Shown piece after piece: positions 27,701-36,736 of a DNA stretch of 55,053 nucleotides. The DNA comes from Bacteroidota bacterium. GTDB lineage: Bacteria; Bacteroidota; Bacteroidia; Chitinophagales; LD1. The translations under genes were made by a program, and so were the position numbers. The first letter of the stretch is position 1, and every line of letters begins with the position of its first letter. The notes under the pieces were generated by a model, which was given only the letters and a program-made list of their open reading frames with translations, ran no database searches and was not told where the DNA came from. The DNA lies in contig JAOQAO010000187.1 of NCBI GenBank assembly GCA_025963485.1, positions 1 through 55,053 of the forward strand, given 5' to 3'.

Positions 27701-29922
27701 TTGTTAGTAGCAGTAGAGGTCCTGGTGTAGCATACTTGTATCACCAGGTTTGACACACCATCCCAATTGTAATAATGAAGGAAAGGATGCGGGCTCCAGC
27801 CGGTATTCGGGAAGACCTGTGAGGGTGGCGATACTTCTTGCAATGTATTGATAAAACCTCCGCTCAAAGTAGCCAGGTTGGTACATCCCATGCTAATATC
27901 AAAGCTGTCATAACCTACAGTACTGCTGACAGCCGTCACGAAGAATGAAATGTCAGTGATAGCACCGGAAGAAATACCTGCTGCGTTGAGCTCAGCCGCA
28001 GTAAAAAGGTATTGCGTTTTGGCACGGGAAGAAGCTCCGGAATAAGGTGACTGTACAGTAGTGCCCAGTGTACCTGTGCCCACTACTGAATTATTCAAAA
28101 GGGTATTGTCCGGACAAGTATCGACGAGGCCGCATGACACAAGATTAGCTACGATCACAGTACTATTCAGCGTGATCGTATCGCCGGGACACACGTCCCG
28201 ATTTGACGGAGTGATGGATATCCTCGGACCTACGCCGGAGAGTATCACATTGACAGTGTCTATGAGTACGCATCCGCTGGCCGATGTGACCTTGACCTGA
28301 AAAGGAGTTGTATTTAGAATCGGATTGGTGACGGTGCTCGCGGAATGAGGGGACTGCACAAGAGTAGAGTCTAACCACAGATAAGTAAATGGTCCCAGAG
28401 CTGGCGGAGATGCACTCACCGAAAGATTAGTAGACAAATATTTGCAAAGAGAAGTATCCCCGATGGCGGATATTGTAAAGTTTGGCACTATGACACTAGC
28501 AGTATCTATACAGCTGGCAAAATGCCACACAAAATTATAAGTGCCTCCTACGGTAAAACCCGAAATGCTCGTGTTGGGGGCCGTCGGATTATTGATCGTA
28601 GTAGTGGTTGGATTTCCAGCCAGTGCTGTCCAGTTGCCCGTACCTATGGCCTGCATCGTAGCGACACCATTCACACAGGTAAATACATCAGGCCCGGCAT
28701 TGGGGCGTGATGATACTATGACCCTGGCTGTATCTACGCACAATACAGATGCCCAGACATACACATAGGTGCCAAGCGGGCCAAATCCCTTGATAGAAGT
28801 AGTAGGTGAAGTCGGCGATGTAATGACCGTCGCTCCCGGATTGCTGGCCATAGCTGTCCATGTACCTGTACCGGAAGCAGCCATGAGAACTGAATCCACA
28901 GCAGTAGGGCAACTCAGGAACTGATCCACACCAGCTGACTGGGTGACTGCAATGCTAATGGTATCAGAAACTACAATGTTATTCAGAGTATCGCATTGGA
29001 TATATGTCACATCTACTATAAATCTGGTTGTAGCATTGCTCGGCGGGCAAAGAATAGCTGTATCCGCAGTAGAAATAACAGTGGTGCTCTGATCCTGGTG
29101 CCATTTGACATTAGTGACCGTAGAGCTATTGGTGGTCGGCGTAAACCTCCACGCATCATTGCTAATGGTCCATGCGGTATTATTCCTGCCGGGCACCCAA
29201 TATGCGACTGTCCCTGTGCTATTTTGGATACCTTCAATAGCGTTTCCATTATTCCAGCCTGCGCACTCTGATTTATTGGCAATATAAATATCTATGATGT
29301 TAGTGCCCTCATATATAGCTATCTGACTGGTAGATGAGACGTTGGTACATTGAAACTGTGGAACCTGATTGAACGATACCACAAAAATACGACGAGGAAA
29401 GGTGCCAATCACATCATATGTAATGGTACCCCCGCTAGGAGGAAAAATATCCTGATATGGGCCCATGATACTGCTTACCGGCAATGAAGGGTTTGGTATT
29501 GGATTGGCTGTAGTACCTACTCCATTGAGCTGCCATGGGCAAGGACCACCGGCATAGCTCAGGTCAAATGAAATGATGCCATTTGAACCGATGACCATTG
29601 CGTTATAATTATTCCCAAACATGCAAACATTGAAGGGAATCGGAACGATTTGTGACCAAATATCATCCTGAGTAGCTGGTACTATGACAGGGCTCACAGA
29701 GGGCAAAACTACATACGGTATAGAATCCACAGAATATGTATCTGTAAATCCGGTGCGGGTCTTCAACGAGGAGGCTGGATAGCATCCACCGCCGCTACCG
29801 CAGGGGATAGTGACATTATGGTTGCCGTTGATGGCAACATTGGGTTGCCCGCTGAAGCTCTGTTGCGCCTGCGCGCAAAAAACACTAACTGATAATGACA
29901 GAGCGAGTAAAAAATTTTTCAT
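24793..29922 (-). CDS. Giant T9SS surface protein 1 (CHU_C type B sorting domain)
   Basis: The start at 29922 (MKNFLLALSLSVSVFCAQAQ) gives a signal peptide; the longer frame adds 22 non-signal residues. 1709 residues. A first module (about 50-290) with a nidogen/lectin-like pattern (NYNAMVIGSNGIISFDLSY, later IAIYEGTNIIDIYIANKS, then NDAWRFTP). Many Ig/PKD-like beta modules with Cys pairs follow, including a second copy of the nidogen-like pattern (FNQFWVNTNAWISLVNPYP to PEGWRLTP). The last 95 residues (RMATAFTPNGDGKNDLMFPV to EGSFQLFR) are a gliding-motility-type B sorting domain. It is probably a cell-surface adhesin exported by T9SS. It is paralogous to the neighbouring giant over roughly its last 1200 residues. 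Confidence 0.92.
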   Translation of the reverse strand: MKNFLLALSLSVSVFCAQAQQSFSGQPNVAINGNHNVTIPCGSGGGCYPASSLKTRTGFTDTYSVDSIPYVVLPSVSPVIVPATQDDIWSQIVPIPFNVCMFGNNYNAMVIGSNGIISFDLSYAGGPCPWQLNGVGTTANPIPNPSLPVSSIMGPYQDIFPPSGGTITYDVIGTFPRRIFVVSFNQVPQFQCTNVSSTSQIAIYEGTNIIDIYIANKSECAGWNNGNAIEGIQNSTGTVAYWVPGRNNTAWTISNDAWRFTPTTNSSTVTNVKWHQDQSTTVISTADTAILCPPSNATTRFIVDVTYIQCDTLNNIVVSDTISIAVTQSAGVDQFLSCPTAVDSVLMAASGTGTWTAMASNPGATVITSPTSPTTSIKGFGPLGTYVYVWASVLCVDTARVIVSSRPNAGPDVFTCVNGVATMQAIGTGNWTALAGNPTTTTINNPTAPNTSISGFTVGGTYNFVWHFASCIDTASVIVPNFTISAIGDTSLCKYLSTNLSVSASPPALGPFTYLWLDSTLVQSPHSASTVTNPILNTTPFQVKVTSASGCVLIDTVNVILSGVGPRISITPSNRDVCPGDTITLNSTVIVANLVSCGLVDTCPDNTLLNNSVVGTGTLGTTVQSPYSGASSRAKTQYLFTAAELNAAGISSGAITDISFFVTAVSSTVGYDSFDISMGCTNLATLSGGFINTLQEVSPPSQVFPNTGWSPHPFLHYYNWDGVSNLVIQVCYTRTSTATNNSDNVLYTTTSYAGSVAYARSNSSFVSGCALNATTYSAQRPNVRFGTCAPNILTYQWTPHTLLCDTCPTTQVVVTSDSTYRLTVNDNGCINDSVGRVTINPYLAINATPDTSLCTRDTIQLNVALTNPPPSVCLPNYIIASVPYASVSGTPISIPTSSFLGSGGFQSTDDGVAGPFNIGFPFTFYCQTFNQFWVNTNAWISLVNPYPATTGTLQYVAQAFPPTAAFNNPMDEIALMAGDYVVSSNNTVTYFISGTAPNRILVVKYSALQSYSGGFTTTGEIHMYEGSGIIELMLQNSNYSATNHTTGIKQGTGVGVAVPGHNAQPYGVTTPEGWRLTPQNGSSVVINSVLWTPPYSNLSDSSIVNPIATPVSSVDYIANVALTINKFTNPEICVVRDTAHVRVGSFLHTLTATPSITCAGSNSQLAFTTTDSVVSYLWTPGPPVLSSATISNPVATVNDTSTFFVDAVDTNGCRVHDSITVYTYPYPNLTLGRDTSICYTDSVHLSIAGSYTSYEWYIPGNSSPVSTAPTLTAFPLSSYVLRLQDAVTTCFFYTDTITIDSFAHPILHVTASGPLAFCTGGNVTLDVDQGFNAYNWSPSGGSLQSLPVTTSGSYSYTASDANNCYRFSDTAIVVVSIPPSITLGPFKNPICTTDTDMIVVTTVPSGVPVVWTMNGAQVATGDTFITSTPGTYEIIASQGCPDSIPLVLTGAVSPLAGLGTPITECSCDPHDTLTPVVTPPTGITYVWSDGSTGSSFIVDSAGSQVYSVTVTDANGCTATADKVVNITCFKVHAVAEPDTAFVGQTFLLLDSPQHGAGVTYSWYPSDSLTTPTYPSTKGTSAGQQPIDTFYLAAKDNASQCADTSAVIVYIINHSGFRMATAFTPNGDGKNDLMFPVTSLGTTVKAFRVYNRWGQLVYDNPNAPGWNGSFGGNAQATDTYTYFVTVEFPDPSDAGKRITQSSEGSFQLFR

Positions 29923-30085
29923 GACTAATATAAATTTTGGACACTCATAGGTCTGTTTATTAATAAGAATGAAGGTACTCATTCCCAACCGGGAAAGCGT
30001 CTACAACAGGTAAATATATTCTAAATATTATCTTTTCTAAATCCTGGTATCCGATGAATTTTTTCTACTTTTTAATCATTGAATA
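29923..30085. other. Gap between the two giant genes
   Basis: 163 bp, AT-rich. No exact promoter consensus; TATATTTA on the minus strand at about 30010 is one base off TAnnTTTG. The second giant gene may therefore have its own promoter or be read through. Confidence 0.35.
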
Positions 30086-33000
30086 TTACCTAAAAAGCTG
30101 GAAGCTGCCCTCTACAGACTTCTGCACTTTCTTAGATGCATCCGAAGGGTCCGGAGACTCTACAGTCACAAAATAAGTGTAGGTATCTGTAGCTTGCGGT
30201 GTACCGCCATAGCCGCCATCCCATCCCGGTGCATTAGGATTGTCATAGAGGAGCTGTCCCCACCTGTTGTATACTCTAAATGCAATCACTTTTGATGTTG
30301 AGTTTGGTCCATTGAGTACCGGGAAGAATTTATCATTTCGGCCGTCACCATTTGGTGTGAAAGCTGTCGCCATGCGGAAGTTGCCCTGCTCTATGACTGT
30401 GATGTATACCGGCACTGTATTGGTACATCCATTATTGTCCGTGACAGTCACGTAGAATGTGTCAATACCGGGATGCTGAGCTGTAGCCCCCGTGGATGCA
30501 GCATTAGGCACAAGTACATTGCTGGAAGGGGTCCACTGATATGCCGTCAATACGGTACCTCCCAGCGGTAAAACAGAGAGCGTGGTAGTATCACTCGGGA
30601 AAATGGAATCAGGCAGCGCAGAAGTTATGACTTTAGGGCAGGTAATAGTGGCGGTGATGGTGTCAGAGACAGTACAGTGATTGACATCAGTGACAGTCAC
30701 AGCATAGGTGCCGCTGCTGTCGATGCCATATGAGCTACCGGTAGAGCTATCTGCAGACCATATATACGTAGCAGCCGAGGCAGGATTTAAGATTGCAGTC
30801 ACGACAATAGATGTACCACACCCGCAAGCGCTGATCGGGCCTGGTATATCAAATCTGACAGTAGGGCTGACCGCACCTGTGAGTACAAAAGGCAAAGTAG
30901 CCGGGCACCCGATAGAAGCGACCACTGTATAATTGCCTGGAGTATTAGTGACGAGCGGATTACCGGTAGCGATCACTGTGCCATTCAGGCTCCACTCGAT
31001 CGGATAACCTGCCGGTGAAGTGGTGGCGATGATCACGTCTGTATCTGTCGTACATATAGGGTCCTTGTAGTTATTGAGCGTGATCACAGGAGGATCTGAC
31101 ACCCGGATATGGGCAGTATCTGAGAACAGGTGACAGCCATTTGCATCCTCAGCGGTATAAGAGTAATCTCCGGTGGTCTGTACAGGCACGTTCTGATTAG
31201 CGCCTCCAGCCGGTGTCCAGTTATAATTACTATATCCCTGATCAGTCTGGAGGATGACATTGCCGCCAGTGCAGAATGAGTCAGGCCCGCTCGATGTGAC
31301 GTGAAGCAAAGGATGCGGGAAGGAATCAATATGCGCAGTATCAGAAAAATAATAGCATGTGCTACCAGCTGCAAGCACTCGTACGATATAGTCTCCCGGA
31401 GGGTGGGCGTTTATAGTGGACGCTGTACCGAGAGTATCGCGACCAGAAGGTGAAAGCGGATCGAGCACGAACCACTGATAGTCGGTATATGTCCCGCTCA
31501 CAGAAAGCTGGACAGCATCATAGTAACAGAGTGTAACGCTGGGGCCGACATGTGGATGTGGTGTCGGGAATACATTCACCGTAACTGAATCGATGCCTCT
31601 GCAACCATTGTTATCGACTACGTTGACAACGAATCTGGTCGTATCATAAACCGTAGCAAGCGGATTGAAAACCGTGGCATCGGAAAGCAGTGATGAAGGC
31701 GTCCAGGTATAATTGCTGATAGTATTTCCGGATGTAAATGTAAGGCGTGATGTATCTCCCGGACATACTGTGACCGGCGAAGCGGTAACACTGTGAGAAA
31801 ATGAGGTAACATTGACCGTGACAGAATCCCTGACATGGCAGGTAGTAGGATTTGTAAACTGATTGATAGTAAGATACTCGTCTACATAATACGTCTGCCC
31901 TGTGGTCGGAGTGGCTAATGGATTGACTATAGAGTCATCACTGAGACTTATATTAGGCGTCCATACTGTAGTACCGAGAGCCACCGTCGAGCCATTCTGA
32001 GGAATAAACCTCCATCCTTCGGATGCAGTGATGGTATATGGTACGTTATTCCTGCCAGGCGCTGCTATACCGATACCTACAGAGTCCTTGAGACCAGTAG
32101 TGTGGTTGGTATTCACATAGTTGCTATTGAGTATCATGACTTCTACGACACCTGTCCCCTCATGCATATGTATCTCACCAGTCGTCGTATAGGTACCGGA
32201 CAGACTACGAAGCGTGTTAAATTTAACGACGCATATGCGGTTTGGTGCGGTACCTGTAGTGAAGTAACTAGCTGTGCTGGTAGCGCTCACCTGATAGTCA
32301 CCTACCATAAGTGCGATCTCCTTCAACGGATTGCCGAAGGCGGCAGCCGGCGGGAAGGTCTGCGCTATATACTGGAGCCCCCCCGTGGTATTGGGATATG
32401 GGTTGATCAGGCTGATCCATGCATTACTATTTACCCAGAAATTATTGTAGGTCTGGCAATAAAAATTGAATGGGAAACCGATATTGAAGGGACCAGCTAC
32501 ACCATCGTCCGTACTCGGGCCGAAAGTACCCTGATAAGATGCAGTAGGAATAATGGTGCCTGTACCCACTATAGAGCTATATGGGATGGATATCACATTA
32601 TAGTTGAGCAGGCAGGTAGAAGGAGGGGCATTGGCCAGTGCTACATTGAGCTGCACAGTATCAAGGCCGCAGAGCGTCGTGTCCGGCGTAGCGTGGATGG
32701 CTATATTCCTGTTTATAGTCACGCGGAACGCACTGTCATTGACGCATATGCCGTCGTGTACAGTGAGCGTATACACACTATCAGTAGGAACTACTACCGT
32801 GGTAACCGCACAGGTATCGCATAGCAATGTAGATGGCGTCCACTGATATGTCAGCACATTGGGTGCACATATGCCCATCTTTATGATCGGCCTGATATTG
32901 GAAATAGTCGGGAAAGAATTCAATCCGCAGCCATTGGCCCCGGTGCCGAAATCGCGGTCATACAATGTAGAGCCATTGTATGAAGTAGTAGTATAGGCTA

Positions 33001-35311
33001 CGTAATCGCTATTGTTGAAACTAGTAGAGGTCCGGGTGTAGCATACCTGGATGACTATATTGGAGTATCCGTCCCAATTGTAGAAATGCAGGAAAGGATG
33101 CGGGCTCCAACCTGTATTGGGGAGAACCTGGGACGGAGGAGATACCTCCAGCAGATTTCCGACAAAACCAGTAAGAGAATCCAATGAGGTACAACCCATG
33201 CTGACAGTGAAACTATCGTATCCGACCGTGCTGGTAATCTGCTTGACATAAAATGAAATATCCGTAATGGCTCCGGATGATAAACCGGCTGCATTGAGCT
33301 CACTGGCCCTGATAAGGTATTGAGTCCTCGCTGATGGGTAGTCTCCACAGTATGGAGTTTCGATATTGGTCCTGCTGGATGTATCGGTGCCGATAGCCTG
33401 GTTGGTAAGTATCGTATTGTCAGGACAGGTATCTACCAGACCACATACGACCAGGTTCTCGGCAAAAGCTAACCCGGTCAGCGTAACCGTATCACCGGGG
33501 CAGACATTATTATTGGAAGGAATTATGGAGATACGCGGTGCTGAACCGGATATCCTCACCTGCACACTATCTGTAATGACACAACCGCCTACAGCTGTGA
33601 CCTTCACGCTAAACCACGTATCATTGAGCAGCGGAGTGATGGCCGTACTCGGGGTAGCCGGAGAAAGCACCTGTGACGTTGGCGTCCAGACATAGGTATA
33701 CGGGCCTACATTGGCCGGTGTGGCTGTGGTAGAAACCGTAGTGGAGGTATATTTACATATGGATGGGTCCTGTGCCAGCGATGCCAGCGAAAAACGGGGA
33801 ACATTTTTGACCGAGACCGTATCCAGATTTTTGCAACTTCCTATAAGGTCACCACGCACGACATAACCCACACTCACATTGGGGGTAGGAGGCGCGACAG
33901 TGATGGCTGAACTATCGGCACTGTAACTAACGACCCCTATGGGAGGTCCTCCCGAAGCGCTATCGGTCCACGTATAATGACTGGCCCCGTGGGCCTGGAT
34001 CGTGACAGGCTGCCCACCATTGCAATATACAAGGTTGGGCCCCGCATACAGGCCGGTCAATACTGATATGACAAAGGCGTAAGTCCGGGTACCCGGACGC
34101 GGACAGAAAGTATCGGATACAGTAAGATAAATGTAGTGGAATCCACTATCCGCATTCTGCGGGATCCATGATACATGCAGCGTGGCAGTGTCATACTTCG
34201 TACCCGTATGCGTCACAGAAACAACAGATCCGGGAAGTACACGGGCAAAATCTGCCGAATCGCTGACATAGTTGAAGGAATCTCTGTCGGTGGCAGCCAG
34301 ATTGAACTGGACCAATTGACCAGGGCAAACGCCGATATGGGTACTATCATATATGGTCGCTCCGGATACAAAAGCGGGCGTGAAATAATTGAGAAGATTA
34401 GGGGAGTTATTGACAGAGACGCAGTTTATGACCAGTATCTGGATATCCCTCATAGTAGAACTGACCAAAACGCCATTGTGGTAGGCATTGACCAATATGG
34501 CGAGGACATAGTTACCCGTTTGGGTCGGTGTAAAATTGATATTCCCGTTATGCGAATCAAAAGTGAATGAAGATGCATACACGGAGGGAGCTCCAAGCGG
34601 ATTGGTCGGTGTACAGCCCGTCACAAAAGGTATAGGTGCGCCGCCGGTGGTTCTGGGATTGATAAGGGAATAGACCAGGGAGTCACCACTCAAATCGATA
34701 GCTCCCTGAGAGAATACTGCATTTTCGTTGATACAAAAGATATTGACGGGAAAGGATGCAAATTCGGGATTATTCTCACAGCTACCATCTGCCGGAGTAG
34801 TCACTGTGGCTACGATATCTATATCATACCCGCTGGCTCCGATCAGATTGGTGATGGCTCCGTTCCTACTGCCCTGATCCATCTCTGCAGTGACTGAACA
34901 GCCCGGTGGAATATGGAAAGTATCGGAAACGTACTTCTCCAGGAGCGTACCATCCGGAGTGCCGGGCGGAATAGCACCATTGGCATAATAATCGCAAGAG
35001 GTCAAAATATTACGGCAATATAGAGGTACAGGTCCCAGGGAACTCACAGAGGAGGATAATGCGACCAATGACGTAGGTACTCCGGGACAAGTACTGGTCA
35101 AATCCCAGAAAATGACCGAAGGGTCGTATGGTAAAGAGGAGCCTGCTTCACACGAATAATAACATGTAAACACGAGACGATAGGTGCCATTGCCCATACA
35201 CTCGAAATAGATGTCTCCACCCTTGAAGTGCGTAGCTTTGGCTGAATCCGGAGAAAACAGCAAAACGAACAAAAGAGCTGCAGTGCTAAGTATCTTGGTA
35301 AAGTTCTTCAT
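30086..35311 (-). CDS. Giant T9SS surface protein 2 (CHU_C type B sorting domain)
   Basis: 1741 residues with a signal peptide (MKNFTKILSTAALLFVLLFS to AKA). The N-terminal third starts THFKGGDIYFECMGNGTYRL, a domain found at the start of many Bacteroidota surface proteins, followed by cadherin/HYR-like modules (to about 440). From about residue 530 (ICKYTSTTVSTTATPANVGP) it aligns throughout with giant protein 1: shared VCGLVDTCPDNT, SELNAAGLSSGAITDISFYV, PNTGWSPHPFLHFYNWDGY, FPFNFYCQTYNNFWVNSNAW and the same C-terminal RMATAFTPNGDGRNDKFFPV sorting domain. It is probably a surface adhesin secreted by the same T9SS. A -7 element TAAATTTG sits about 32 bp upstream of the start (35343-35350). 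Confidence 0.92.
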   Translation of the reverse strand: MKNFTKILSTAALLFVLLFSPDSAKATHFKGGDIYFECMGNGTYRLVFTCYYSCEAGSSLPYDPSVIFWDLTSTCPGVPTSLVALSSSVSSLGPVPLYCRNILTSCDYYANGAIPPGTPDGTLLEKYVSDTFHIPPGCSVTAEMDQGSRNGAITNLIGASGYDIDIVATVTTPADGSCENNPEFASFPVNIFCINENAVFSQGAIDLSGDSLVYSLINPRTTGGAPIPFVTGCTPTNPLGAPSVYASSFTFDSHNGNINFTPTQTGNYVLAILVNAYHNGVLVSSTMRDIQILVINCVSVNNSPNLLNYFTPAFVSGATIYDSTHIGVCPGQLVQFNLAATDRDSFNYVSDSADFARVLPGSVVSVTHTGTKYDTATLHVSWIPQNADSGFHYIYLTVSDTFCPRPGTRTYAFVISVLTGLYAGPNLVYCNGGQPVTIQAHGASHYTWTDSASGGPPIGVVSYSADSSAITVAPPTPNVSVGYVVRGDLIGSCKNLDTVSVKNVPRFSLASLAQDPSICKYTSTTVSTTATPANVGPYTYVWTPTSQVLSPATPSTAITPLLNDTWFSVKVTAVGGCVITDSVQVRISGSAPRISIIPSNNNVCPGDTVTLTGLAFAENLVVCGLVDTCPDNTILTNQAIGTDTSSRTNIETPYCGDYPSARTQYLIRASELNAAGLSSGAITDISFYVKQITSTVGYDSFTVSMGCTSLDSLTGFVGNLLEVSPPSQVLPNTGWSPHPFLHFYNWDGYSNIVIQVCYTRTSTSFNNSDYVAYTTTSYNGSTLYDRDFGTGANGCGLNSFPTISNIRPIIKMGICAPNVLTYQWTPSTLLCDTCAVTTVVVPTDSVYTLTVHDGICVNDSAFRVTINRNIAIHATPDTTLCGLDTVQLNVALANAPPSTCLLNYNVISIPYSSIVGTGTIIPTASYQGTFGPSTDDGVAGPFNIGFPFNFYCQTYNNFWVNSNAWISLINPYPNTTGGLQYIAQTFPPAAAFGNPLKEIALMVGDYQVSATSTASYFTTGTAPNRICVVKFNTLRSLSGTYTTTGEIHMHEGTGVVEVMILNSNYVNTNHTTGLKDSVGIGIAAPGRNNVPYTITASEGWRFIPQNGSTVALGTTVWTPNISLSDDSIVNPLATPTTGQTYYVDEYLTINQFTNPTTCHVRDSVTVNVTSFSHSVTASPVTVCPGDTSRLTFTSGNTISNYTWTPSSLLSDATVFNPLATVYDTTRFVVNVVDNNGCRGIDSVTVNVFPTPHPHVGPSVTLCYYDAVQLSVSGTYTDYQWFVLDPLSPSGRDTLGTASTINAHPPGDYIVRVLAAGSTCYYFSDTAHIDSFPHPLLHVTSSGPDSFCTGGNVILQTDQGYSNYNWTPAGGANQNVPVQTTGDYSYTAEDANGCHLFSDTAHIRVSDPPVITLNNYKDPICTTDTDVIIATTSPAGYPIEWSLNGTVIATGNPLVTNTPGNYTVVASIGCPATLPFVLTGAVSPTVRFDIPGPISACGCGTSIVVTAILNPASAATYIWSADSSTGSSYGIDSSGTYAVTVTDVNHCTVSDTITATITCPKVITSALPDSIFPSDTTTLSVLPLGGTVLTAYQWTPSSNVLVPNAASTGATAQHPGIDTFYVTVTDNNGCTNTVPVYITVIEQGNFRMATAFTPNGDGRNDKFFPVLNGPNSTSKVIAFRVYNRWGQLLYDNPNAPGWDGGYGGTPQATDTYTYFVTVESPDPSDASKKVQKSVEGSFQLFR

Positions 35312-35342
35312 ATGCGGGGGCTTCGATTTTAAAAACTTTCAA

Positions 35343-35350
35343 CAAATTTA
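35343..35350 (-). promoter_or_regulatory. Candidate -7 element of giant protein 2
   Basis: TAAATTTG (minus strand) fits TAnnTTTG exactly. The nearest TTTG upstream (35361-35364) is only 10 bp away instead of about 19, so the promoter is uncertain. Confidence 0.35.
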
Positions 35351-35522
35351 GTAATTATTTCAAATCACTGCCCATTAAAGTTAACATTTACCGCCATAAA
35401 TGGGCATAACACCTAATGATGGCATTATCAAGACTAGTATTCAATTCCGGGGGTTGCGTTGGTTTTTTGTTTTATCTTGTTTATTATTGCCCTCGATTTG
35501 ATAACCAACTAAACAAACTACA
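35351..35522. other. Divergent intergenic region
   Basis: The rest of the 211-bp gap between giant 2 (-) and the lipoprotein gene (+). T-rich near 35460-35500. No clear plus-strand promoter. An open frame on the minus strand (35441-35659) is a shadow. Confidence 0.4.
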
Positions 35523-36005
35523 ATGAAAAAACTCGTAAGTTTCCTCACTGCTACCGCTCTGGTAGTTACCCTAATGACAACATCTTCATGTACTAAGACC
35601 TGTGACGCAGGATATGAAGGATCTGACTGCAAAACACAGGTAAGGACTAAATTTGTCAATACTTATACTGCATCCGAAACAAAAAATGCAGGTACACCTT
35701 ATACATACCCTACCTCTATCACTGCGGGCACTTCTGCTACTGATATTACTCAAGTAATCATCACAAAGATCACCGGACAGAACCTAGGTACAGGTGGCTT
35801 TTTCACCAACTATGTAACTGGGACTGTATCCGGATCAACCCTGACAATAGCTAACCAGAGCCCAGATGGCGACGGATACTATATCACAGGATCAGGTACT
35901 ATCACAGGTACTACTGTAGCCCTGACATATTCTATATCAGGCCCGAATAACGCTACTCCGCCAGTAACAGTAACTGATAACTACATTACTACTCTTACTC
36001 ATTAA
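35523..36005 (+). CDS. Lipoprotein with an EGF-like Cys motif
   Basis: 160 residues. The lipobox is TTSSC (Cys at residue 23) after a hydrophobic signal, so it is a lipoprotein. Immediately after comes TCDAGYEGSDC, which fits the EGF-like CxxGYxGxxC signature but holds only half the cysteines of a full EGF domain. The rest is a beta-rich region (about 50-160) of alternating Thr/Gly/Val. It ends in a pattern (VTGTVSGSTLTIANQ, ITGSGTITGTTVALTYSI) shared with the lipoproteins at 41378-43052. A clean terminator follows. Function unknown. Confidence 0.85.
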   Translation: MKKLVSFLTATALVVTLMTTSSCTKTCDAGYEGSDCKTQVRTKFVNTYTASETKNAGTPYTYPTSITAGTSATDITQVIITKITGQNLGTGGFFTNYVTGTVSGSTLTIANQSPDGDGYYITGSGTITGTTVALTYSISGPNNATPPVTVTDNYITTLTH

Positions 36006-36024
36006 TTGACCAATAAGTTATAAT

Positions 36025-36054
36025 AAAAAACCACCGCTAATCCGGTGGTTTTTT
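36025..36054 (+). terminator. Intrinsic terminator after the EGF-like lipoprotein
   Basis: Stem aaaaaaccaccg, loop ctaatc, then cggtggtttttt with T-run: a standard rho-independent terminator 20 nt after the stop. Confidence 0.9.
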
Positions 36055-36213
36055 ATTTGGAGAAAGCCCAGTATCAATACACAAATACAAGATGGACGGG
36101 TACCTTCCTCCGGATTTTCACTACCTTCATTTTGTCCCATCAATAATGACCAGCAACATCCTAGCGCAATCCAGAGCGAGATAAACTGGCTCAAACCTAC
36201 CTCAGGTAGTAGT
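36055..36213. other. Intergenic region between convergent terminators
   Basis: About 160 bp without gene content; no repeat or promoter noticed. Confidence 0.4.
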
Positions 36214-36241
36214 ATAAAAAAAAGAGGGCTTTGCCCTCTTT
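36214..36241 (-). terminator. Intrinsic terminator of the small lipoproteins
   Basis: On the minus strand: aaagagggc, loop aaa, gccctcttt, then seven T. It lies 24 nt after the stop at 36266. Confidence 0.85.
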
Positions 36242-36265
36242 CCTATATCAATTATGAAGTGATAA

Positions 36266-36700
36266 TTATTTATTACCGCCCATCTTGGATGCTTTTGATT
36301 TATCAGGGGCAGGTGCGTTATCATTTCCACCCATTTTAGATGCCTTGGATTTAGGGTCACTTGAAGTGCCGCCATTTCCTCCCATTTTGTCTGCCTTTGT
36401 TTCAGGCTTTTTGGGCTCTGCTTTTTTCGATTCTTCCTTTTTGGGGGCAGTAGTATGCGCAGTAGCGTGCCCTGTACCTTTTGGTGCATCCGCCTCGACC
36501 TTAGCTGCAGCGGCGAGGACCTGGTCATCGCAGACTTTTGACAGAGAGTCATCGAGTGTCTTGATCTTGTCTTGTACTATATTGTCTATAGCAGTATTGT
36601 CTGCATCCAAGGCCACTTTGTTTGCTGCGTCATTATTGCATGCTGTGAGCGCCAGTCCTATTGCTGCTACCGAGCAGAGTTTTATGAGTGTCTTTTTCAT
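36266..36700 (-). CDS. Small lipoprotein with C-terminal KMGGN repeats
   Basis: 144 residues. Signal and lipobox (LALTAC, Cys 21). A short helical segment (to about 72) has negatively charged character, followed by a Lys/Pro/Ala/Glu tract (APKKEESKKAEPKKPET). At the end come three copies of KADKMGGN / KASKMGGN separated by 9-11 residues. The repeats look like anchoring or binding units; no known family is recognised. It pairs with the next small lipoprotein upstream in the same direction, 36 bp away. Confidence 0.8.
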   Translation of the reverse strand: MKKTLIKLCSVAAIGLALTACNNDAANKVALDADNTAIDNIVQDKIKTLDDSLSKVCDDQVLAAAAKVEADAPKGTGHATAHTTAPKKEESKKAEPKKPETKADKMGGNGGTSSDPKSKASKMGGNDNAPAPDKSKASKMGGNK

Positions 36701-36736
36701 TTTTATGATTGGTTTAATCGGTTTTATAATTTTTGA

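Noticed and set aside
30267..34570. Many plus-strand frames inside the giant genes (for example 32102-32824)
   Set aside because: Shadows caused by the Thr/Ser/Gly-rich sequence of the minus-strand genes; no starts, signals or families.
24793..35311. Possible CRISPR or tandem DNA repeats in the giant genes
   Set aside because: The repetition is at protein-module level with diverged DNA; no regularly spaced identical repeats were seen.
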